From contig JAKAMO010000117.1 of assembly GCA_021812825.1 (NCBI GenBank), positions 1 through 6,845 of the forward strand: 6,845 nt of DNA, given 5' to 3'. Position numbers and translations under genes: made by a program. Shown piece by piece: positions 1 to 6,006 of the stretch. The notes beneath the pieces were generated by a model. It worked only from the letters and a program-made list of their open reading frames with translations, made no database searches and was not told where the DNA came from. This DNA comes from a bacterium. Lineage in GTDB: Bacteria; Elusimicrobiota; Elusimicrobia; Elusimicrobiales; UBA9959. Every line of letters starts with the position of its first letter. Position 1 is the stretch's first letter.

Positions 1-1896
1 CGCGCCCAGCGAACCAGACGCCACCTGCGATGCCGCCAGGTTGCCCGTTATGTTGGCCGCGTTGCCGCTGATGTTGCCGGACACCTTGCTGCCGCTCACG
101 CCCACGATCGAACCGTCCTGCACTGCGTTCACCGCTATTGAGGAAGCTATTACGTTGGCGCCCAGGCTGCCCGCCGCTATCCGGTCCGCCACTATGCTCC
201 CGGCGCCGGTTATCTTGCCGCCCGCCACGTCGTTGATCTTGGCGTCGGTCACCGCCAGCGCCTGTATCGCGTTCGTGTACACCCCGTTCACCGCTATTGA
301 GGAAGCTATTACGCTGGCACCCAGCGAACCGGCCTGCACGCCGGCAGCCGTCACGTTGGTGGCGGTCACACCCGTCAGCGCGGAACCGTCTATAGCCGGC
401 AGCGCGCCGGTAAGCTTCGACGACGACATGCCCGCTATCGCGTTGTCGTACACCGACCCCACCGCCACCGACGAGGCTATCACGTTGGCGCCTAAGTTGC
501 CGGCCGCTATGTTACCCGCGGTCAACGACGTCAGACCCGAACCGTTGCCGTTAGGGGCCAGATAGTTGGTACCAGCCACAAAATTAGAGTTGTCGTACTT
601 GGTAGCCAGCGTTGCGACAATAGCGGCGGTAGAAGTGATCACACCGTTCAGGCCGGAACCGTCGCCATTAGGCGCCAATACATTGGTACCGGGGACCAGG
701 CTCAGATTGGTGCGCATCGTAGCGTAATCCGCTGAGCCGAGAAAAGACTGCATGTTGGCCGAAGGCGCTATGCCGGAGTAAGTCGCCAGATTGGCGCTAT
801 AAGCCTGCACACTGGTGCCTGGCACAAGGCCCAGCATTATCCGAGCGCCGATATAATCCGTGGTGCCGAGCGACGAGCCGGCGGTCCAGTAAGCGATCTG
901 GCCGGTAGTGCCGCTGCCTGTCACTGTACCACCGGCGCCGGTATTATCGGTGCCGCAGGCCCACACTCCCCCGGAAGCCTTAAGCACGTCACCAGCGGCA
1001 CAGGTGGAAAATGTATATAACGCAGTAGGAGAGACCGAAGAAGCGATGACATTGGGGCCCAGTAGTCCGGCTGCAACCTGGCCGGCCGCCAAATTACCGG
1101 TTATATTTGCGGCGTTGCCGGTTATGGACAGCGGGTAGGTGCCGGTAGCGCTCGAATGGATTATACCGGTGAGATTGGAGCCGTCGCCGGTGGGCGAGAG
1201 CTTCCCGCTGATCTGGGTCTGCACGTCGCTGGTAACATTGGCCAGGTAGGCGAAGACGGTATTGCTTACCGTGCCGCCGCCGATCTTGGCGGCGTCGATG
1301 CCGGTACCGAGATTCACGTTGAGAACGCCGCCGGAGGCGATATGGGTGGAAACGATGGGGAGAATTATGGAGCTGCCGCCTACGCTGACGCCGGTCAGGG
1401 CGGAGCCGTCGCCTACGAACTTGGCCGCGATGACGTTGCCGGAGGCGTTGATATTGCCGGTCACGTTGACGCCGGTGGAGATGTCCACGGTCTGGCCGGC
1501 CGAGCCGACGCTGGCGGCGCTGGCGGCATAGATGGCGTACGGGACGGAGAGCAGCTGGACGCGCGGGGACATTTCCGCGTCGGAGCCTATGGTCACGCCG
1601 AGGTACCTGGTGTCGGAGGCGAACACCGAGGGAGGCAGGGCGGTCACGGAGCCGAGCTTGGCGCTGAAGATGCCGTTATCGACGGAAACGCTGGGCTGGA
1701 CCTCGGTCCAGACCGCGCTGCCGCCGCTGGAGACGCCGTAGATATTGAACGTGATCGAGTACGATCCGCTCAGCGGGTTGCCGCTGGCGTCCACGAGCCT
1801 CCCCTGGTAGTTGATGTAGGACGGGGCAGCAGCCGCCAGGACCGGCAGCAGGAGCAGACCCGTAAGTATCCCAAGCATCGCTTTCAGCGTTTTCAT
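1..1896 (-). CDS. Secreted repetitive fibre-like surface protein, 5' part (C-terminus beyond left edge)
   Basis: The frame is open from ATG 1896 to base 1 (632 codons, no stop), so the gene continues off the window. GGAGG at 1905-1901, 4 nt before the ATG, supports this start. Residues 1-24 form a Sec-type signal peptide (MKTLK, hydrophobic core, then AAAA). Residues 27-125 hold the NYQGRL...DNGIFSAKLG...RYLGVTIG...LLSVPYA module common at the start of bacterial tail-fibre-domain proteins. Then follow low-complexity A/G/S/N/T/V-rich repeats: GDGSxLTGV-type motifs near 162, 237, 411, 450 and 503; LGANVIASS-type motifs at 279, 468, 525 and 578; and ITGNAANITGNLAA near 258, echoed near 609. Residues 351-450 resemble phage fibre collar sequence (ANLATYSGIAPSANMQSFLG). 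Relatives often end in an intramolecular chaperone (peptidase S74), but that end is not in view. The role is inferred to be an extracellular adhesin or appendage. Family is fairly sure, function is not. A sigma-54 promoter precedes it. Confidence 0.85.
   Translation of the reverse strand, partial: MKTLKAMLGILTGLLLLPVLAAAAPSYINYQGRLVDASGNPLSGSYSITFNIYGVSSGGSAVWTEVQPSVSVDNGIFSAKLGSVTALPPSVFASDTRYLGVTIGSDAEMSPRVQLLSVPYAIYAASAASVGSAGQTVDISTGVNVTGNINASGNVIAAKFVGDGSALTGVSVGGSSIILPIVSTHIASGGVLNVNLGTGIDAAKIGGGTVSNTVFAYLANVTSDVQTQISGKLSPTGDGSNLTGIIHSSATGTYPLSITGNAANITGNLAAGQVAAGLLGPNVIASSVSPTALYTFSTCAAGDVLKASGGVWACGTDNTGAGGTVTGSGTTGQIAYWTAGSSLGTTDYIGARIMLGLVPGTSVQAYSANLATYSGIAPSANMQSFLGSADYATMRTNLSLVPGTNVLAPNGDGSGLNGVITSTAAIVATLATKYDNSNFVAGTNYLAPNGNGSGLTSLTAGNIAAGNLGANVIASSVAVGSVYDNAIAGMSSSKLTGALPAIDGSALTGVTATNVTAAGVQAGSLGASVIASSIAVNGVYTNAIQALAVTDAKINDVAGGKITGAGSIVADRIAAGSLGANVIASSIAVNAVQDGSIVGVSGSKVSGNISGNAANITGNLAASQVASGSLGA
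127..324 (-). repeat. Intragenic direct repeat: 28-bp exact copies at 127-154 and 286-313
   Basis: Positions 127-154 and 286-313 are identical over 28 bp and lie 159 bp (53 codons) apart, so they stay in frame within the fibre gene. They encode the core of the LGANVIASSIAVN repeat unit. A diverged third copy of the unit lies at 469-495, 171 bp (57 codons) further, and a fourth, more diverged copy at 1036-1062. The repeats explain the modular protein and could recombine to change its length in whole codons. Confidence 0.85.
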
Positions 1897-1960
1897 AATG
1901 CCTCCGGAAAAATACCGAAACAGGAAAATTCTATAGACAATATCCCCTAACGTTAAGTAT

Positions 1961-1976
1961 AGCAACGATCTTGCCA
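1961..1976 (-). promoter_or_regulatory. Sigma-54 (-24/-12) promoter of the fibre gene
   Basis: The minus strand reads TGGCAAGATCGTTGCT, against the family consensus TGGCACRNNNNTTGCW. Only one defined position differs (A for C), and the GG and GC doublets have the required 10-bp spacing. The expected transcription start is near 1950, giving a leader of about 54 nt to the ATG at 1896. No sigma-70 -35/-10 pair of comparable quality was seen here. The neighbouring operon encodes both a sigma-54-type factor and a sigma-54 activator, which makes a chance match less likely. Confidence 0.75.
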
Positions 1977-2166
1977 AATGCTATGCGGCAGCGAGAATCC
2001 GAAACCGTTCCCGGATAGCTCCCGCTATTTTCACTGAAAGTTTGACCAGATGCTGTATCGCGGCAGGGCTTCTTCATAGCCGTTTGCGCTTTTAGCATGC
2101 CTAAATTATAGGAGATATACAATAAGGGAAATAAGTCCGAAAAGTAAAATTCTTGTTAAACGCGTG

Positions 2167-2184
2167 TGTAGAACATATTCCACA
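2167..2184. promoter_or_regulatory. Palindromic operator/enhancer site 1 (fibre-promoter proximal)
   Basis: TGTAGAACATATTCCACA matches the perfect palindrome at 2186-2203 at 16 of 18 positions. It is the site nearest the -24/-12 promoter, about 205 bp upstream of the -12 element. Flanking g2166 and c2185 extend the dyad by one pair. It is proposed as an upstream activating sequence for the adjacent NtrC-type regulator. Confidence 0.6.
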
Positions 2185-2185
2185 C

Positions 2186-2203
2186 TGTAGAATATATTCT
2201 ACA
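2186..2203. promoter_or_regulatory. Palindromic operator/enhancer site 2 (perfect 18-bp dyad)
   Basis: TGTAGAATATATTCTACA is identical to its own reverse complement over all 18 bp. It starts 19 bp after site 1 and lies about 230 bp upstream of the -12 element of the fibre promoter. Dyad sites for dimeric Fis-type helix-turn-helix domains, such as the NifA site TGT-N10-ACA, have this general architecture. The binding protein is inferred from position. No terminator-like T-run follows it on either strand. Confidence 0.7.
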
Positions 2204-2210
2204 TAATAAT

Positions 2211-2228
2211 TGTGGAAAAAAATCTACA
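2211..2228. promoter_or_regulatory. Palindromic operator/enhancer site 3 (next to regulator stop codon)
   Basis: TGTGGAAAAAAATCTACA keeps both outer arms of the motif and matches the perfect palindrome at 14 of 18 positions. It starts 25 bp after site 2 and ends one base from the regulator stop codon (TAG, 2232-2230). It is the weakest of the three copies. Confidence 0.5.
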
Positions 2229-2229
2229 A

Positions 2230-3597
2230 CTACTCTATCGAGTATTCTTTAAGCTTAGTGTACAGGGCTTTGCGGTCTATGGAAAGGAGCTTGGCAGCCT
2301 GCAGCTTATTCCCGCCTGTTTCGGCCAGGGCGGCCGCAATAAGACGGCGCTCCGTTGAAGCGCGGGCCAGGCGGAGATTTTCCTTAAGATCGAAATTGGC
2401 CGGCATGGCCGCCCCCCCGGCCGGAACGGAAGACGCGGCGCCGCCCATACCCAGATGCTCCGGAAGTATCCTGCCGTCACTGAGCAGCGCGGCGCGGATG
2501 ATGACGTTCTTAAGCTCGCGGACATTCCCCGGCCAGGAATAGGCGGAAAGCGCCTCCATGGCGGAATCGGAAATGGATTCTATTTTTTTATTGACCAGTT
2601 TTTCCGCCTCCCTCAAAAAATAGGCCGCCAGGGTAGGGATGTCTTCCTTGCGCTCGGCGAGCGAAGGCACGCGCAAAGTGAACTGGTTGAGCCGGTGGTA
2701 CAGGTCTTCCCTGAAAGAGCCTTCCCTGATGCAGGAGGGAAGGTCCCGGTTCGCTGCCGCTATCACCCGCGTATCCACGGGAATATCCTTTTTGCCCCCC
2801 AGATGGCGTATACGCCTTTCTTCCAGCACGCGGAGCAGCTTCGCCTGCGTACCGGGGGAGAGGTTGGCGATCTCGTCGAGGAAAAGGGTCCCGCCGAAGG
2901 CGGCCTCGAAAAGGCCGGGCTTGCGCCGGTCGGCCCCGGTAAAGGCGCCGCGCTCATAACCGAACAGCTCGCTTTCCACCAGGTTCTCCGGCAAAGCGCC
3001 GCAGTCGAGCGCGACGAAAGGGCTGTCCCCGCGCGAGCTCAGCCTGTGTATCTCGCGCGCCCAGACCTCCTTGCCCGAGCCGGACGGGCCGGAAAGTATT
3101 ACGGTAAGATCGGTGGAAGCGACCTGGCGCGCCAGGGCCGCGGTGTTCTTGATCTCCCGGCTCGAGCCGGTCACGGGCTCGGAGCCGTACGCTCTTTTCA
3201 CGTGGCTGCGCAGCGCGTCGAACTCGCGCTTCAGGCGACGTTCCTTCACCGCCTTCTCCATTATCAGCAGCAGCTCCTCGTTGCCGAACGGTTTTATCAG
3301 GTAGTCGAGGGCGCCGAGCTTCATCGCCTTCACGGCGCTCTGCACGTCGGCGTGGCCGGTGAGGATCACGACCGGCAGGCCGGGATCGTCGCTCTTCAGC
3401 TTCTCCAGGATGACCAGGCCGTCGGAATCCCCCAGCACCAGGTCCAGCACCACCGCGTCGAAAGTCAGCGTTTCGGCGAGAGACAGCGCCTCGGTCCCGG
3501 AAGCCGCGGCGGCGCAGTTATGCCTGCCGCTCTCCAGCGCGGCCTTCAGTACGTAACGCGTGTCCGCGTCGTCCTCGGCGATAAGTATGTTTCCCAT
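2230..3597 (-). CDS. NtrC-family sigma-54-dependent response regulator
   Basis: This 455-residue protein has the full NtrC architecture. The receiver (about 1-120) has acidic D9/D10, phospho-acceptor D52 in VVLDLVLGDSDG, T80 and K102. The AAA+ sigma-54-interaction domain (about 140-375) has Walker A GPSGSGKE (170-177; relatives usually have E at the second position), an intact GAFTGA loop (217-222) that contacts sigma-54, Walker B TLFLDEI (237-243), the REDLYHRLN arginine-finger region (296-304) and sensor II WPGNVREL (355-362). An A/G/P-rich linker (383-400) leads to a C-terminal Fis-type helix-turn-helix (about 428-452, GGNKLQAAKLL...LY.KL). It acts in the cytoplasm as an ATP-driven enhancer-binding activator. 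It follows the kinase gene by 10 bp with only a weak ribosome binding site, suggesting translational coupling. Its likely target is the fibre gene just downstream. The target is inferred; the family is certain. Confidence 0.95.
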   Translation of the reverse strand: MGNILIAEDDADTRYVLKAALESGRHNCAAAASGTEALSLAETLTFDAVVLDLVLGDSDGLVILEKLKSDDPGLPVVILTGHADVQSAVKAMKLGALDYLIKPFGNEELLLIMEKAVKERRLKREFDALRSHVKRAYGSEPVTGSSREIKNTAALARQVASTDLTVILSGPSGSGKEVWAREIHRLSSRGDSPFVALDCGALPENLVESELFGYERGAFTGADRRKPGLFEAAFGGTLFLDEIANLSPGTQAKLLRVLEERRIRHLGGKKDIPVDTRVIAAANRDLPSCIREGSFREDLYHRLNQFTLRVPSLAERKEDIPTLAAYFLREAEKLVNKKIESISDSAMEALSAYSWPGNVRELKNVIIRAALLSDGRILPEHLGMGGAASSVPAGGAAMPANFDLKENLRLARASTERRLIAAALAETGGNKLQAAKLLSIDRKALYTKLKEYSIE

Positions 3598-3607
3598 CGG
3601 AAAGGGC

Positions 3608-4717
3608 CTAGACGGTCTTCTTGAAGCGCAGGCTGACCAGCGCTCCTCCGTCGGGAGAGGAGGAGACCAGGATGCGGCCGCCGTGCTCGTCCATTATCTG
3701 GCGGGCGAGGTAAAGCCCGAGGCCGGTGCCGGTCTCCTTGGTGGTGAAGAACGGGCGGAAGAGGTTCTCCAGCATGCCCGGTTCCAGGCCGGGCCCGTTG
3801 TCGGAGACGTTCAGAAACACTTCCTTGTCGTCCTCCAGCCAGCCGGTGGAGACTTCCGCCACTCCCTTATCCGAGCCGCTGAGCGCCTGGACCGCGTTGT
3901 TCAGCACGTTGTAGATGACGCTGTGCATGTAATGAGGATCGAGGAACACCTTCGGGGTCTTGCGGAACTTCTTCTCCAGCTTGACCTTGGAGGCCTTCGC
4001 GGCGCTGTCTATCAGCTCCAGCGCGGACTCGGCGGCGGTCTCTACGGAATACGGCTCGAGGCGGCAGGCCCCGCTGCGCGAGAAATCCAGCAGCGTCTTC
4101 ACTATCTTGGAGGCGCGCCTGGCGTTGCGCTCTATAAGCTCGGCGCCGTTGCGCACCGCCTCCGGCTGGCCCTCCTGCGCCCGGAGCAGCTCCGAAGTGG
4201 AAAGTATAACGTGCAGCGGGTTCTTGATGTCATGCGCGAACATAGAGGTGAGCTGGCCCATCGAGGTGAGCCGGTTCAGCTTGCGCACCGCGTTGCGGAA
4301 AACATGCGGGTCCTTCAGCGCGGACCATTCGTCCGGAGAGACCTGCGACAGATAAAGACAGAAGCCGGTAAGCTCCCCCGGCTCGCTTTTCAGGGCCTGC
4401 ACGGTCAGGTAGAGGCGCACGATGCTCTTCGACGAGGTCAGCATGTAGAACCGGTAATTCCGTACCGTACCGCTCTTGACCGCCTTCTCGGTCAGCTCTT
4501 CGAACTCCCGGAGGTCCTTCTCCAGCACCAGTTCGGAGACCGGCTTGCCGGCCACCGGCTGGCCGCTCCAGCCCAGCAGCTTCATCGCGCCCGAGTTGAT
4601 CAGCGCCACGTTGAGCGACCTATCGAGCACGAGCATCGGGTCCTGGGACCTGAGGAATACCGCCTCGAAAAGGCTGCGCTGCAGCGCCTGCAACTGGTTC
4701 TCTTTTGTTTCGCTCAT
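3608..4717 (-). CDS. Soluble PAS-domain sensor histidine kinase
   Basis: This 369-residue kinase has no membrane segment or signal peptide, so it should sense a cytoplasmic signal. A PAS domain spans about 20-125 (DPMLVLDRSLNVALINSGA, GKPVSEL). The dimerisation/phosphotransfer domain has the H-box FAHDIKNPLHVI with phospho-acceptor H162. The ATPase domain has N-box NVLNNAVQA (270-278), G1 DNGPGL (306-311), F-box RPFFTTK (321-327) and G2 GTGLGL (330-335), all intact, so it should be active. It resembles NtrB-type kinases that partner NtrC-type regulators. Its ATG overlaps the stop codon of the sigma-54-like gene (ATGA, 4717-4714), implying coupled translation, and its cognate regulator follows 10 bp downstream. 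The ligand cannot be told from the sequence. Confidence 0.93.
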   Translation of the reverse strand: MSETKENQLQALQRSLFEAVFLRSQDPMLVLDRSLNVALINSGAMKLLGWSGQPVAGKPVSELVLEKDLREFEELTEKAVKSGTVRNYRFYMLTSSKSIVRLYLTVQALKSEPGELTGFCLYLSQVSPDEWSALKDPHVFRNAVRKLNRLTSMGQLTSMFAHDIKNPLHVILSTSELLRAQEGQPEAVRNGAELIERNARRASKIVKTLLDFSRSGACRLEPYSVETAAESALELIDSAAKASKVKLEKKFRKTPKVFLDPHYMHSVIYNVLNNAVQALSGSDKGVAEVSTGWLEDDKEVFLNVSDNGPGLEPGMLENLFRPFFTTKETGTGLGLYLARQIMDEHGGRILVSSSPDGGALVSLRFKKTV

Positions 4718-5760
4718 CCGCCGGTCTTCTTCCTGTAGAAATTAACGCTGCGCCTGGGAACGCGGATGCCGCTGCGCCTGAGCGCGCCGGCTATCTCGCT
4801 GTCGGTCATAGTTGCAGAGCCGTCCCCTAAGATGCTTTTTATTTTATCAATTATATAGGCGCTTTTTGCAAGGAACAGGTCCGTAAGGCGCACCTCCTCC
4901 CCCTCGGGCGTCATCAGGGTACGGGCGGAGATAAGCCTGCATACCGTGGAAGGGTTCAGGCCGGTCCTGGCCGCTATCTCCCGCTGAGTAAGCGGGAGCA
5001 GCCCGGTCCTGCCGAGCAGGAAGCCGGCCTGCGCCTCGAGCAGAGCGGTGACGACGCGGTGAAGACCGGCCCGCCGCCAGGACAGGCGCTGGGCCTTGGA
5101 CAGCAGCGCCGAAGCCCGGGCCGTTTCCGCACGGTCCAGAGCTCCGGACTTCAACAACCTGGCCAGCGCTCTGCGGTCTATGCAGTACGCGCCTCTGGCG
5201 TAGAACGGGTGGGTATAGGAGACGGAAAGCCGCCCCCCCTCGGCGGCGACCACCGCGGAGCAGCGCAGATAGAGCGACGGCAGGGCCTCCGGCCGCACCC
5301 GCTCATGGGCCAGAATGAAAGCGTCCGTGAAAGCCTTCAGAGAAGAGAACTCCGCCTCGGTCAGCCCGCAGGCCCGTGCCGCGGAAGACGAACCGGGTAG
5401 CCCGCCCAGGAAATATTTCTCGAAATTGACCCGCCCCACGCGGCGGGCCAGCTCCAGCATGGCCGGCCTGTCGGCCAGCCATTCCCCTGCCCCGGCCAGC
5501 CCCGCGGCCGCGGCCAGAGCGTCGTCCCCGCAGGCGGCGGCGAACGCGTACGAGGCCCCCGGAAGCCGCCGGCGCAGGACCGGCGCGCTGCCGTCCGGGG
5601 CCGCTTCGGAGAGCCGGGCGAACAGCGGGTCCGCCAGCAGCTCGGCCTCCTGTCGCAGCAGGTCTCTCTCCGTCGAGGAAAGCGCCGAGAAGAGCCGCAG
5701 GTCCTGCCGCGGCAGCTGTCCCGGGGAAAGCTCCAGCGACGTCTTTTTTTTCTTCTCCAT
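4714..5760 (-). CDS. rpoN: Divergent, short RNA polymerase sigma-54 factor (RpoN family)
   Basis: The protein has 348 residues; typical RpoN proteins have about 400-500. Residues 8-48 resemble Region I, which contacts the activator (DLRLFSALSSTERDLLRQEAELLADPLF-like, against the usual LRLLQLS..EL......NPLLE). The acidic Region II and part of the core-binding domain seem shortened. Residues 158-250 fit the later core-binding part (RPEALPSLYL, LSWRRAGLHRVVTALLEAQAGFL). A helix-turn-helix follows at 256-285 (PLTQREIAARTGLNPSTVCR), matching the family's PLTLREIA..LG.HESTVSR. The C-terminal DNA-binding domain (317-345) ends in PRRSVNFYRK where the RpoN box is normally ARRTVAKYRE; the two arginines, V, Y and the next R are kept. 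The symbol denotes family, not orthology: this may be a second rpoN. No usual rpoN neighbours (lptB, hpf, ptsN) are present; it heads an operon with a kinase and an activator. Membership is likely; functionality is inferred. Confidence 0.82.
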   Translation of the reverse strand: MEKKKKTSLELSPGQLPRQDLRLFSALSSTERDLLRQEAELLADPLFARLSEAAPDGSAPVLRRRLPGASYAFAAACGDDALAAAAGLAGAGEWLADRPAMLELARRVGRVNFEKYFLGGLPGSSSAARACGLTEAEFSSLKAFTDAFILAHERVRPEALPSLYLRCSAVVAAEGGRLSVSYTHPFYARGAYCIDRRALARLLKSGALDRAETARASALLSKAQRLSWRRAGLHRVVTALLEAQAGFLLGRTGLLPLTQREIAARTGLNPSTVCRLISARTLMTPEGEEVRLTDLFLAKSAYIIDKIKSILGDGSATMTDSEIAGALRRSGIRVPRRSVNFYRKKTGG

Positions 5761-5783
5761 AATGAGCCCGGCCGCCCCCCGGA

Positions 5784-5792
5784 ATTATAACA
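5784..5792 (-). promoter_or_regulatory. Extended -10 promoter of the sigma-54/kinase/regulator operon
   Basis: The minus strand reads TGTTATAAT, a perfect -10 hexamer with the TGn extension that can replace a good -35 box. No convincing -35 is present at the right distance. Transcription would start near 5777, leaving a leader of about 17 nt before the ATG at 5760. No strong Shine-Dalgarno sequence is visible in that leader, only a G-run, so translation of the first gene may be modest. Confidence 0.45.
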
Positions 5793-5837
5793 ATTTTGTC
5801 CCGGCCGGGCCGTTCGAAAGGGCCTTCGTCGGCAGAT

Positions 5838-5867
5838 TTGACAACCGTTCCTGGCTATTGTTACATT
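5838..5867 (+). promoter_or_regulatory. Possible sigma-70 promoter for nrdJ
   Basis: A perfect -35 box TTGACA (5838-5843) is followed after 18 bp by TACATT (5862-5867), which matches 4 of 6 positions of the -10 consensus. Transcription would start near 5874, giving a leader of about 130 nt. It faces away from the extended -10 promoter of the opposite operon; the two sets of elements lie within about 85 bp. Confidence 0.45.
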
Positions 5868-5873
5868 AGCAGT

Positions 5874-6006
5874 ATTCCATAAGCTTTTTGGTGTTGGGTT
5901 AAGGACGTAAGCGTTCGGCTCGTAAGCGCCGGGGGTGGCCTGAGCCGGGCGGCAGTCAGACCGAATTTACCGAGAAGTCCTGGGAAATACCAACCGAGGA
6001 CAACGC
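5874..6006 (+). other. Long nrdJ leader with possible RNA structure
   Basis: No gene is seen here. The leader contains CGTAAGCG twice (5906-5913 and 5921-5928), a 6-bp stem CGGCTC/GAGCCG (5916-5921 with 5942-5947) whose loop can form a further GCC/GGC pairing, and a possible closing stem AGGAC/GTCCT (5902-5906 with 5977-5981). It ends in a good ribosome binding site, GAGGA at 5996-6000. These pairings were found by eye and match no riboswitch class that I can name. Confidence 0.3.

Larger units (their letters stand above)
1897..2229. other. Intergenic regulatory region between the regulator and the fibre gene
   Basis: This 333-bp stretch has no convincing gene. It is visibly richer in A+T than the flanking coding DNA. 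Read on the minus strand it contains, in order, three related 18-bp palindromes (2228-2167), about 190 bp without a recognised element, a -24/-12 promoter (1976-1961), a leader of roughly 54 nt and the fibre gene's ribosome binding site. I see no hairpin followed by a T-run that would end the regulator operon. Confidence 0.75.

Noticed and set aside
127..495. Spaced repeats resembling a CRISPR array
   Set aside because: The repeats are in-frame coding repeats 159 and 171 bp apart, far wider than CRISPR spacing, and they diverge by codon.
1931..2122. Short minus-strand open frame (63 codons from a TTG, or about 54 from an internal ATG) in the intergenic region
   Set aside because: It has no convincing ribosome binding site or recognisable sequence, and it runs across the -24/-12 promoter.
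2146..2158. IHF-like site between enhancers and promoter
   Set aside because: TAACAAGAATTTT differs from WATCAANNNNTTR at two defined positions in A+T-rich DNA, which is too weak to call.
2186..2203. The perfect palindrome as a transcription terminator for the regulator operon
   Set aside because: It is A+T-rich and weak as RNA, has no following T-run on either strand, and has two sister copies, which fits protein binding better.
2167..2228. NrdR boxes or DnaA boxes in the palindrome cluster
   Set aside because: The dyads lack the ACAC...GTGT arms of NrdR boxes, and the TTCCACA ends do not give TTATCCACA. The location also does not fit either role.
1156..4738. Long open frames on the plus strand opposite the fibre, regulator and kinase genes (e.g. 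1156-1950, 2455-3624, 3560-4738)
   Set aside because: They are antisense to genes with clear domains and motifs. Their translations are low-complexity G/A/R/H-rich or unlike any family, as expected for shadows in G+C-rich DNA.
5900..5985. Cobalamin riboswitch before nrdJ
   Set aside because: AGTCAGACC faintly resembles part of the B12 box, but the other conserved blocks (the GCCACTG core and full B12 box) are absent. A B12-dependent enzyme is also not the usual target of B12 repression.
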